A stretch of DNA of 64,000 nucleotides. Source: Isoetes taiwanensis (lineage: Eukaryota; Streptophyta; Lycopodiopsida; Isoetales; Isoetaceae). The notes below the pieces were generated by a model that did not search any database, had not been told where the DNA came from, and saw only the letters and a list, made by a program, of their open reading frames with translations. Positions 1 through 9,592 of the stretch are shown here, one piece after another. Each line of letters begins with the position of its first letter. The first letter of the stretch is position 1. The stretch lies in assembly GCA_021234155.1 (NCBI GenBank), contig JAJEKV010000010.1, positions 23,262,967 to 23,326,966 of the forward strand, read 5' to 3'. A program made the translations under genes and the position numbers.

Positions 1-439
1 CGTGATGTCGCATGCGACGTCGTATATGTGACGTATGTGTCGTATGTGACGTATGTGTCGTATATGATACGTCAATACGTATATGACACGTCAGTATGTA
101 TATGTGACGTATATGACACGCCAGTACGTATATGTGACGTAGGTGGTCGCATGTGACGTATATTTTTTATACACGAAGGTTAATGGTTTTTTAGGATTAC
201 AAATTCAATACACATGCGATTGATACATTGCCCGAAAAAGACTCTGACGACCAACCTGCAGCTTCATTTAAGCGTGTTGCCTGCGCATGCATCATCACAG
301 TAGATGTGCTACCGCTATAAATTGTTCATTATAAAACTGACGTTGTCTGTGTCAAAATCTAGTTGTTCCAAGTTTACAATCCTTGAAGGTAACTTGACAA
401 TAGGCTTGTTGTCAATCATTGTTCTTTGAGAGAAGAACA
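1..439. repeat. Left subterminal region of CACTA-like copy A
   Basis: The first 180 bases are short, degenerate repeats of GTATATGTGACG and GTCGTATGTGACG words on both strands, starting with a near-perfect palindrome at 5-20. The same block opens copy B at about 31,880-32,050, so the true left end of copy A lies roughly 200 bases before the window. Arrays of short motifs just inside the termini are the usual layout of CACTA elements, where they bind the element's own proteins. No coding sequence is seen here. Confidence 0.6.
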
Positions 440-1576
440 GATAAAGCCTTAAAATTTGTGCAAGAACACAAGAAAAATCCCACACTTTTACCTTTTGTCC
501 GCCGAAGCATTATAGTGTTTAATATGACTTGCAGCCGCTTGTCCCGACGTCCTGATGGCGGATTCTAGGTTTACCTCCTTCATCTAGACTCTTCAGAAAC
601 CCAACTGCGGAAAAATGGTTTTTTTGGGGGCTTTGAGAGCTTTGGGGGCTTTGGATACGTCAATACAGGGGGAAGAAGGTTATGATCTAAAATCTCATGC
701 TGGGTATACAAGTAATTCTAATGGCACTATGGAAGTTGAAAGATCAACATCAAGGTTGGAATCAGCAGCAATGCTTGAACTTGCAACTTTACCTGCCAAA
801 CGTCTGGATGATTTTGTGATATATGATGGTGGAGGAATTTGCGTTTCAATTGCACAAGTTCCATATGAAGCCGACCCCATTGATGAGGATTTTGAAAAGC
901 CGAGATACTATGTGGCTACACCTGTTGATGGCCTTGTTTCGGAGATCCATACATGGAAAGTGGAATTGGAACATAGCTCTGGCTGCTATGGCCAGTAAGA
1001 GTATCTAAACTGCCAGCTGTTACCTTGGAAGTCTTCAAAGTAGAGCATGTCATGGTGCAAAGGAAAATGGGCTTCACACGGAGCTTAGGGATCACAAAGG
1101 CGGTTGAGCTTGCCGACATCGGCCGGGGTTCTTCACGAACACCCAATACCGAAAAACGCACCTCTCTTACGCTCCTACATGCCAAAAATCGGATCCTTTG
1201 GTGCGGTTTTTTACGCCATGCTCGGTTGTTTTCGCTTCATGACTCATGAACTTGTTCCGCTTTGAGCGCCAAGATTTTTATGGGTTCTTCTTGCATCGAT
1301 TGTATGATCCGACCAATCACAACATACGTGAAGAAAAAATCATGCTTTTTTTTCGAAATCTCTTAACCGCCTTTTTTAATTTCTTCATTATGGCCATTCC
1401 GAGGTTGTGGAGGTTGTTGCCTTCTTGGACAAGTTTGTTCATCGAAAATCAAGAGAATTGTGGAGTTGGTTGAACCAAAATATTTTAATTGGTCATCTAG
1501 CAAAATGCTTTGGGAAGAAAAATAAGTGTATTCTCTCGAACATTCATTCTAGAACTTTCTACAACATTCGCAATTT
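440..1576. other. Segment present only in copy A, with an unidentified reading frame
   Basis: Copy B runs straight from TTGTTCTTTGAG to GTAGAAGGATTCC, while copy A has about 1.14 kb between these points. The segment is therefore an insertion in A or a deletion in B; no clear target duplication was found. It holds an open frame at 615-998 (127 residues) rich in acidic and small residues, with no family I recognise. Its position inside an element that carries other gene fragments makes a captured exon possible, but there is no direct support. Confidence 0.4.
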
Positions 1577-1799
1577 TCTAGAAGGATTCCTTAGGCTCAC
1601 CCAAGATTCTCTTATATTTTTAAACTTTTTAAAACTTTCTAGAACATTCTAGAACTTTTCAGATATGTGACGATGTGACATATGTGTCGTAGAAGGTCGA
1701 TGTTCCGAAAGGCACCATCTTCATTGTGCCCTTAAGCCCGGCAAGCACATGAACTTTTAGTGTGAGCATTTCTAATGGATTGAGCTTCATCCGAATAAT

Positions 1800-2080
1800 T
1801 CTAAACCACCTAATGTTCGACAATTGTGCCCCTTAGCCCGGGGGCTTTTCTTTCATCCTCTTCGATGGCTTCACGTAATTCGTAACAAATGGTTCCATAT
1901 GTAGTAAGCACAATGTCGTGCTTACAAAGTTCAACACAATTTATTCTTCTCTGATCTTCATGGTATATGTACACAGATAGCTTGACAGATGGTACTACTT
2001 TTTCCTTCAATTCATGTTCCCATTGTTTTTAAAGCGATTTAGGGCAAACAATCAAGGCGCAAACAATCAGGGTTGGCAAG
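1800..2080 (-). pseudogene. SNF2-family ATPase fragment (captured, copy A)
   Basis: Read on the minus strand, this segment gives LIVCPKSL, one stop, then KQWEHEL, followed by KLSVYIYH and HDIVLTTYGT. These match the SNF2 ATPase core between motif Ia (usually TLIVCPxSLxxQWxxEL) and the conserved LKVxIYHGxxR...YDIVLTTYGT stretch, closest in style to the RAD5/HLTF-like branch. Helicase motif I (the Walker lysine), the DEAH box and the second RecA lobe are absent, so it cannot act as an ATPase. It lies opposite in direction to the transposase and to the B3 fragment next to it. The same fragment sits at the same place in copy B. I infer capture of a host gene piece by the element; the family assignment is firm, the subfamily is not. 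Confidence 0.8.
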
Positions 2081-2173
2081 GAGTATAGAAAATGATGCGC
2101 GTCATCTTTTCAGAGAGCTTGGATTCACGTTTGATACTACGCCATGCGTGCCACAAAAGTTCAGCTAGGATAT

Positions 2174-2690
2174 TATGCTAGACACTCCACCAGACATTTC
2201 TGTGGTGGATCTAGTTGGCTCTCAAGATAGTGTAGATTGGTTAGATAAGAAAGTCCTTGAGACTGGCATTTCATTTCGTGCTTGTGCAACCAAGTGGGCA
2301 GCTTGATTTGATAACTGATTCTGCATTGGATTTTTTGTTTCAGCTCGTCATTCCAAAAATCAACGCAGAAGCACATTTGCCTTGCGATGGAATTGTGGAG
2401 AAAAAAAAAGATGAAAATCAATGCATGTGCAAATTTAGATACTGTTATTGGGATAGTTCCCAAAGTTATGTCTTCACAAAAGGCTGGAGCAGATTTGTCA
2501 AGGCAAAGAATTTGCAGGTGAATGATGTGGTTTCGTTTTGAGAGAGATATCAAGGTAAAAAATTTTACATCACCGGTGGCGAAGGGATCCTTCTGGTCTT
2601 TGGAAATTACGATGTTGATGCGGGGATGCAACAGACCCTTTCTGAAAAGTTTTTCAGTTTTGTTTGGAGTCGATATTTGGTATTGAAGCA
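2174..2690 (+). pseudogene. B3 DNA-binding domain fragment, RAV/LAV-like (captured, copy A)
   Basis: A segment beginning at 2,344 follows a strong splice acceptor (TTTTTTGTTTCAG) and starts LVIPKINAEAHLP. It continues to CKFRYCYWDSSQSYVFTKGW and then SRFVKAKNLQVNDVVSF. This is the hallmark core of plant B3 domains: the VIPK entry strand, the W-x-FRY-x-YW-x-SSQSYV strand pair and the TKGWSRFVKxKxL helix. The pattern is nearest to RAV/NGATHA and LAV factors. A single-base discrepancy puts a stop after VSF in copy A; copy B reads through as VSFERY there. An upstream frame at 2,174-2,299 (MLDTPPDISVVDL...) may be the preceding exon but is not recognised. Most of a B3 fold is present, so this could still encode DNA binding if expressed. 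The gene lies downstream of the SNF2 piece and upstream of the transposase promoter. Confidence 0.85.
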
Positions 2691-2699
2691 ACTTAAATT

Positions 2700-3600
2700 C
2701 TATCTTTTGATATAACTATAATATGGTAGTTTTGAGCTCGGATTAGCTCCCGGGTTGATCCGAATTTTTTGAGCTCGAATTTAGCTTATGGTTGATCCGA
2801 AATTTTTGAGGCAATCTTTGCCTTATGTATATAAGCATGATGTAGAATACAAAAACTGGATATATGATATGATATAGATTTAAAAATCAGTTTTTCAAAA
2901 TGGAATTTGAAGATAAAAATATGAAGAAGATGAATATGATCAGGATGGATATCAAGAAGATGAATGCCACGATGAATAAGGATATGACAATAATATTGCT
3001 TGTTTTAATTTATATAGGCCTATTTGTGCTATGGGTATTTTGAAAAAGCAGATGAATTTAGTGATGGACATGGAGTTGGAGATGGTTGATCCAGAATTTT
3101 TTGAGCTCATAATTTAGCTTCTGGTTGATCCGCAGAAAGAGAAAAAAAGAAGGAATTAGAAATGACATATGGATTTACCCCTAGAATTTCTACAACGAAG
3201 ATTGGGTAGTCAAAAAGTGGGACTCCCATATCCTCAGTCCAACATCTTTAGAGAAGCAACAAAATGCAATCTGAATGAGGAACTTGGTGTCCAGCATAGT
3301 GGGAGAACTGCTTCTGACGACTCCTTGCAAATCCAAGGCATTAATGTCCCATGTGTCAAAGCGTCTGATCAAAATTTGCCTAAAAGCGCCATCGCCCACC
3401 GCATCGTCCACGACAAATGTCACGGCAAATGTCGGACTTGTCACATAATTTGCTCGTGATGCGACTAATCAAGCTATGTTCAAGTGTTTTGAGGTATGCG
3501 ATTTTTAGGTTGTTACACAAAACTTGCTCGATTTTAGGTTGCTCGAGCAAACATAGGTATACATAAATTTCATAACCGACAAATGTCACAAAAATGTCAC
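2700..3600. other. Noncoding spacer with repeated GAGCTC/GGTTGATCCG words
   Basis: Three copies of a short phrase, TTTTGAGCTC followed by AATTTAGCTT and GGTTGATCCG, occur near 2,745, 2,780 and 3,100. An open frame at 3,169-3,459 has no recognisable domain. The stretch is matched by copy B at about 33,470-34,370, so it is part of the element and not a flank. Confidence 0.5.
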
Positions 3601-3611
3601 GACAAATGTCG

Positions 3612-3963
3612 ACGTCGCATGCGGCGTCATGTGACATTACGAACATAAGACACACCCGAAGCGTATTTGCCACGCGGTGCTTGCTGGGTCGCATGTGCCC
3701 CGGAATTTGACCGATTGACTATACGTCGCATGCGGCGTGGACGTCTGAACCCGAGACACGCGTCGATGCGTATTTGCCGCACGTGTCTTTGCCGGTCGCA
3801 TGTGACCTGGATTTTGACCGTTGACTATACGTCGCATGCGACGTGGTCTACAGAACGTATGACACGTCTGTACGTACTTGCCATGTGTACTGCCAAGTCG
3901 TAGGTGACCTGGCATGTGACCGTTGACACTACGTCGCCTGCGACGTCACGTCGCATGCGACGT
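3612..3963. repeat. Tandem ~105-bp repeats carrying the palindrome ACGTCGCATGCGACGT (copy A)
   Basis: The 16-bp palindrome occurs at 3,612-3,627 and 3,723-3,738 (one mismatch each), 3,829-3,844 (perfect), 3,931-3,946 (one mismatch) and 3,948-3,963 (perfect). Spacings of 111, 106 and 102 bases mark a tandem repeat with the palindrome as its most constant part. Between palindromes are related words such as GACCGTTGACTATACG. The block stops 10 bases before a TATA box. Two more perfect copies lie at 13,162-13,177 and 13,182-13,197 near the other end of the element. This is what one expects of subterminal binding sites for a CACTA accessory protein, which also control the promoter. Confidence 0.75.
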
Positions 3964-3973
3964 TAAAGATTTC

Positions 3974-3981
3974 TATATAAA
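3974..3981 (+). promoter_or_regulatory. TATA box of the copy A transposase unit
   Basis: TATATAAA directly follows the last palindrome repeat and precedes a pyrimidine-rich leader (TTTTTCTCGGCCTTC) and an ATG 106 bases downstream. The same sequence occurs at 34,730-34,737 in copy B. Position and context make it the likely core promoter of the transposase transcript. Confidence 0.65.
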
Positions 3982-4086
3982 CAACTTTTTCTCGGCCTTC
4001 ATTGTTATTTTCTTTCGCTCCTCTTCCAGCCTAGCGCCTTTGGTGTTCTTCTTTTTAACCATATCTTATACTTGTTGCTGCCCTAC

Positions 4087-4191
4087 ATGGATCGCCATGG
4101 TCATCGGCATGATCGACGCCTGGAGATGGCCAGGAGACAGATTGATGTTGTCTTACCACCAGGGGAGGCTGGATATGTGGAACCGTCACAT
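4087..4191 (+). CDS. Putative first coding exon of the transposase unit, copy A
   Basis: The first ATG after the TATA box opens a 35-residue frame beginning MDRHGHRHDRRLEMARRQ. It runs without a stop into a consensus splice donor, CAT|GTAAGT. The peptide is rich in His and Arg and matches no domain I know. The choice of start rests on being the first ATG of the leader. In copy B (34,852 onward) the same exon is recognisable but frame-shifted and its donor reads ATAAGT. Confidence 0.5.
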
Positions 4192-4279
4192 GTAAGTTAC
4201 TGATTCTTGTATTTAGTAGCCTAGACATATATAAACTAGGAGAGGACGTGTACTGCGAGTAGTAAAAAAAAAACGCAGG

Positions 4280-4578
4280 TGTTTTTGGTCAAGGACACGG
4301 TCGCCTCCACCTTGAGTGGAGAGGACCAGGTGTGCCAGGCCCAAACTCACCTTCATACCTTACTAAGTACAATGTAGATTACAAAATTGAGGTGTCGCGT
4401 AGTCAAGGTCATATGTCGACTTCACCTTGAGTGGAGGGGACTCTATGTATCGGGGCTAGCGCGTCTCCAAAAGATCTTTATTGAAATTGAAACTTATATA
4501 AGGGTCGTACTCGGGAAAGGGCATGGTCGGCTTCACCTTGAGTGGAGAGGACTACGTGTCCGGGCCCAATTCTGTCCA
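4280..4578 (+). repeat. Three ~110-bp repeats with a CTCCAC/GTGGAG hairpin, copy A
   Basis: Three degenerate units start near 4,285, 4,390 and 4,505. Each has GGTCAAGG, then a core such as CTCCACCTTGAGTGGAG, in which CTCCAC and GTGGAG can pair around five bases, then AGGAC. The units lie in the presumed first intron of the transposase. They recur in copy B and, in another form, at 60,354-60,760. Confidence 0.7.
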
Positions 4579-4624
4579 TTTAGGATTTAGGGTTTAGGGT
4601 TTAGGGTTTAGGGTTTAGGGTTTA
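4579..4624 (+). repeat. Interstitial plant telomere repeat (TTTAGGG)n, copy A
   Basis: Five perfect TTTAGGG units occupy 4,586-4,620, preceded by one TTTAGGA and followed by a partial unit. The tract is too short for a telomere and sits inside the element directly after the 110-bp repeats. The same tract occurs at the same place in copy B. Short telomere-like boxes are known near plant promoters, but a role here is not shown. Confidence 0.9.
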
Positions 4625-4659
4625 TACTACCATATATTGTATCTATCACGGTAGTTCAA

Positions 4660-4834
4660 ACTATTGTGCGAGATATAGTACTTACCTTTTGTAATTGGCG
4701 GAGGGACAAAATAGTTTGCGATTGTAAAAGATGTATGGGGCTGAAGAGACGACTTAGAACGGTTGTTGAAGACCATCTGATAAGATTTGGTACATTTGAA
4801 CAACCCACCAGATCTGATGCTCGTCATGGATATC
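4660..4834 (+). pseudogene. Transposase-associated domain exon, copy A
   Basis: The frame reads WRRDKIVCDCKRCMG, later VVEDHLIRFGTFEQP and ARHGYQ, before a possible splice donor (CAG|GTTGGT). This fits the Transposase-associated domain that precedes the TNP2 core in plant CACTA transposases: a C-x-C-x2-C cluster (family I-x-C-P-C-x2-C) followed by V-x2-HL-x3-G and a terminal HG. A Pro between the cysteines is replaced by Asp. It is separated from the TNP2 core by about 1.2 kb that contains a SET-domain fragment. Confidence 0.75.
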
Positions 4835-4999
4835 AGGTTGGTATACAATTATTATTTGTTTTTTTTTTTTAAGAGTATCTCTCCAGGTTTAAGTATATAT
4901 TCAAGATGTTTATGATATCTAAATATGTAGGTAGATGATCTTTGATGTCTCCTCAAAACTAGATGTGGATTTTGGTTTAATGTTGTCCATAGAGGCATA

Positions 5000-5749
5000 T
5001 GAAACCAAGCGATAACCCGATTCATCAATAATGTGGATGGGTGCCGCTCAACGCCGAAAGTTCCCTGCGTGAAAGAACACGAAGGGCTACAATCATGAGA
5101 ACATTGCATGTGTCGCACATTTCCCAAGAACGCTTGGCCTCACCGCCTGAAATGTGAAATTCTGAAGAATTGCAAAGATTAGTCCGACCCTTTGTTAGGC
5201 ACCGCGAAGACATTTGGCTTGTGGCGATGGACTTACCTATCCCTATGGATCAAGAATTTGCTTATTGGGGAAGAAGATACATCATTATGCGAGCCGCATT
5301 TGTCCGTAAGCGGATTCGGCCTTATCTCCCACGACGCGTATAGAAGTGGAGCGAGATACCCACATTCCATTAATGCCATATGCGTCCCGAAAACGATTGG
5401 AAAACTTGGCAAACTTTGACTAAATATGCTTGGCGTATGAGGATTTATAGAATGAATTCCAATCTTTGCGTCGATAGGCGTGGGGGCATGTGATGAGGAG
5501 TTGAAGTTTATTGATGGTCGGCCCAGGATTCATGGCAATATTGCGGTGGTTCATCAACAGTTCTATTGACAACCGTGAGCGATGCAATTGTGAATTTTTA
5601 GAGTGTCAAGGAGGGAGGAAGATTTTTTACAAGATCGTAAAAAAGCGAGATATATCATGGTGTGTGCTATTAAAAGCATAAACATTGGAGATGAGTTATT
5701 CATCAACTATCGCTATGATAGACCTCTCCCATTTGAGATGGAACAATAG
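5000..5749 (+). pseudogene. SET-domain (histone methyltransferase-like) fragment, copy A
   Basis: The 3' part reads, across small frame slips, GPGFMAILRWFINSSIDNR, CNCEFLECQGGRKIFYKIV, then VCAIKSINIGDELFINYRYD and a stop at 5,747-5,749. This is the second half of a SET domain: the GNxxxFINSS...NCEF motif that binds S-adenosylmethionine, and the final A-x2-I-x2-GxELFxxY strand with the catalytic tyrosine. Copy B keeps the better first motif (VHGNIAGFINSSIDNRG). The N-terminal half of the SET fold and any pre-SET cysteines are not identified in 5,000-5,480, although that part has open stretches (WGRRYIIMRAAFVRKRIRPY). The fragment runs in the direction of transposition genes and sits between two transposase exons, so it may be spliced into or out of that transcript. 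Confidence 0.75.
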
Positions 5750-8700
5750 TATTGTTGTACTAAAAAAAGGAATAAAGAGGTTTTTTTTTTTTTATATGTT
5801 TTTTGTCATTCGTGAGTCTATACAAATGGTTGTATGTATTTTATACTTATTACATTATTTGACATGATGGTTAATACGTTACTCCTGTTTAATGAACTCA
5901 TTCGAGGCGGTCTCCATCCCGATCCATTAGTTCTAAGTTACAGGCAAAGGGAAACCTATCGTCGTGAATTTCAAGCCAGAGCGCACCAATATGAAGATAT
6001 TGCATACGATCAATATGAAGAGGATGAAACTATTGACGAACCCGAGAACGAAGTCTTTCGTGACGAGCCGATGCTCGATATGTTGCACGCTCTTCAAGAA
6101 TTACCTGATATTGATTTAGATGATGTCGAGGATGGTGGTGGAGAGGATATGGTAAAAGATGTGGGATACCCTTCGAGGATTGGTCGTACTGACGATGACC
6201 CTATTGTTATCGAAGCAGAAACGCAGTTATTTCATGCGTCTCGAACCTCTCGTTTGTCGGCGTGCCTGCTAATTCTCAATCTCCAAACCAAGTTCAAGTG
6301 GAGCAATGCAAGTGTCTACTCTTTCTATTGAGGTGACATACTTATCAAGTCTTTCTATCTTACCACCATCTCCATCTTTTATCTTACCACTCTTAGATGC
6401 GCAGGTTATTGCACGAGAAGATCCTTCCAGAGAAGAACAATATGCCTACCGACAGATCTCAAGTTAAGAAAATGATTCAAGCGACCGGCCTTGGATATAA
6501 AGTCATACATGCATGTCCAAATGATTGTATGATCTTCTATCCCCTAAAGCATGAGAAGTCCACTCATTGTCTCGTATGTAATGAACCGAGATAGGAATGA
6601 CCTAAAGGGAAAAACGGTACCTCGAGAAGGTTATTCAAACTTTCCAATAATCCCAAGGTATATGCATCACCACTTCTTACAAATAGTTGTAAATTCACTT
6701 ATTTTCGGTACTTATATGTTGCCTATAATTTATTCTATAGGTTAAAGTTGATGTTCCGTTGCAAGACATTGGCTAGCCTAATGGACTTCACGGCTACACA
6801 TGCATCTAGTGATGATGTGATGCGAGTCCCGCGGCGATCGCAGCTTGGAAGCATGTCGATGCGACATGGCCCTGACTTTGGAAAAGAACCACGTAACGTC
6901 GTTTGGGCACGGCCACCGATGGCGTAAACCCATATGGTACACAATCGACTGCATGGTCTACATGGCCAGTGATGATAGTGAACTACAACATACCCCCATG
7001 GTTGTTGATGAAGAGTGGGCACATTATGATGACTTTATTGATACCTGGGAAGAAAAAACCAAGTAATTTAGATGTGTACCTAAGAATAATTGTGGATGAG
7101 TTACTCCCTTTGTGGAACACAGGTATTCAGGTCTACGATGCCCATAAAAATGACGTTTTTAATCTTAGAGGTATACTATTGTGGACTATGCATGACTTTC
7201 CTGGGTTTGCCGAGTGTTCTGGGTTTAAGACATCGGGGCACTTCCCTTGCATGATATGTGGGGAAAAGTTGCAGCACCGTCACTCTAAGCATCTGAAGAA
7301 AGTAGTATACGAGGGTTTTAGGAAGTATTTGCCGCTCACGCACCCCTTCAGAAAGCAGCGTGCACAATTCGGTGGCACTGTAGACTATACAGAACCACCA
7401 AGCAGAATTACCATACGAGAATGGGGTGAGCGTTGGGATAAGAAGGAAGAGGGGGAAAATCCGCAAGGGGAAATCCGTGGGGGGGCACTGCGGTGAGGAG
7501 GTCGTGTAGCCGACCTAGACGATGAGGATGAGGAATTATACAAAGTGGTGGCGAGGAAGCCGCGAGGAGGAGGAAGTCTTTACTGCCAATATGAAAAGGA
7601 AGTCTGTTTTTTATAGACTACCATATTGGACCGACCTATTGATTCAACACCTTTTAGACCCGATGCATATCTTCAAGAACGTGGGAAACTCTTTATGGAA
7701 GCATGTATTTGGTCAAAAAGACACAACAAATGCCAGGATGGACCTTAAGGTAAGTAATACAAAGAAAGAGGCATGGATCCGAGGTGAAGGGCAACCACTT
7801 CCTCCGGCAAAATGGGTTATTGCTAGGGCTGACCATCGAGCTATTTATGATGATTTAAGGGCCCTTAGAACACCAACTGGTTACATGCAATCATTGCGAA
7901 CCGCATTCACAAGTAGTGGGGAGCTGACTGGTTTAAAGTCCCATGACTGGCATAAGTTCTTGCATGTAAGCAATTGAAGTCCACATATATATGCACTACT
8001 ATAAAATGTAACCCATAACTTATATTTGGTGTTTGGATCATGCACTTCTTCATGCCCCTGACCTTTAGGGGAGTTTTAGACAAGGGACCATTGGAGGCAA
8101 TAAGTGCCCTATCAAAGGTCATAAGGTTGTTACCCATGTTGATTTAGTGGTCCCCGTCTATTTTATTTGTGGCTAAGTTTTTTGTTTTGGACCTCATAGG
8201 TGGATGTGTAAAAAAACTATACCGAAAGACGAAATTGAAGAGATGAAAGTGAAAATGGCAGAGGCATGTTGCTTGTTGGAGAAGGAGTTTCCTACGAGCT
8301 TTCTTGACAGTCAAACCCATCTTTTGGTACATCTTATTGAGGAAGTGGAGCTCGCGAGAACTGTACATGCCAGATGGATGTTTTTCTTGGAAAGGTTTAT
8401 GAAGGTATTGAAGGATATGGTGCGTCAAAGAGCACGTCCCCGAAGGTAGTATGGCGGCGAGGGATGGCTTGCGAAAGAGTCACTTTTCTATATGACAGAA
8501 TATATTTCCGCCGTACATCCAGATGCACCTCGCTTATGAAGTGATGAAGGGGACGAGAAGATTGTGGGGGTAGTGGCAGAAGGCAATGGTATGCAGAAGT
8601 CATTTCCGCCTGATATGATCATTAAGGTTAATCAATTTCTTCTTTACAATTCGGCACCAATGGCAAAATGGATTGCTCGTTATGAGAACGCAAAGGAAGA

Positions 8701-9236
8701 AATGGAAGAGAAGAGGCATGAATGGAGACGACATAATAGACGAGCCCCGTACCCTGATGGATATGAACCCTTGCCGGACAAGATGGAAAGAGAATGGGTA
8801 CTACAGGCTTTGACCGATGCATATCACAAGGGGGAGTATATTACAGCTACGGAATGGGCATACGCACAAGGTGTCATGAAAAAGGTAGTTGCAACAAATT
8901 ATGTTGATGTCGAAATCGAGTATTTTCTTTTGATGTTATTGTATCTATTGACATTAATGGTGCTTTTGACAGTATATATCTTACTCCTCGATATGGTGGC
9001 ATGGGACCCACTATCGTGTGAGTTCTCTTGACATACACAGGAAGACTTGTGACTGCGGAGTCATGGCATCATTCACGATGGAGTTTCAATCAAGTGTTGC
9101 CGATCGTAATCGTCAGGAAGCCACCTGTGATTGGGTCGGGAGGTTAAAGACTATAATGGAGGTGGATGTTGGTGGCAATTTTAAGACCTTCATATTCGAT
9201 GTCGATTGGTTTGACCTTCAATTAAGGGGGGCCAGG

Positions 9237-9572
9237 TGTTAACCACCTAGTGGTTAACATTGTGCATGCATATGTTAGGTGTCAATGGTGGCAGATTGAC
9301 ACGTAGCATGATTAGGTTAACATAAGTGTAGGGATTAGATTTAGTTAGATGTACGGCTCAGATTTGCGGTCTACACTATATTAGACCAGAGCCTCTTCAG
9401 ATGTACTCAGGTTTTATCTCATATTTGGAGAGCCTCATTTGGCCACGTTCCCCTTCATTCTTTGTACATATTTCCTTGTCTTGTTCTTGTTTTGTGATCA
9501 TGAGCATGGCAGCCTTGTAGCATCCGGCAGTCATGGACTGCTGCTGCAGGGTGTATGCCAAGAATCCAAACA
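9237..9572 (+). repeat. 5' LTR
   Basis: The repeat begins with a 23-base inverted structure, TGTTAACCAC-CTA-GTGGTTAACA (9,237-9,259), and ends ATCCAAACA. A possible polyadenylation or start region cannot be placed. It is matched base for base by the 3' LTR until near its end. Confidence 0.92.
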
Positions 9573-9573
9573 T

Positions 9574-9591
9574 TGGCGCCGTTATGCCGGG
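9574..9591 (+). other. Primer-binding site, tRNA-Asp type
   Basis: TGGCGCCGTTATGCCGGG lies one base after the 5' LTR. Without the inserted AT it is complementary to the 3' end of plant tRNA-Asp (TGGCGCCGTTGCCGGGG), the primer used by several plant Ty3/Gypsy lineages. The two-base insertion may be real or a sequence error. Confidence 0.75.
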
Positions 9592-9592
9592 T

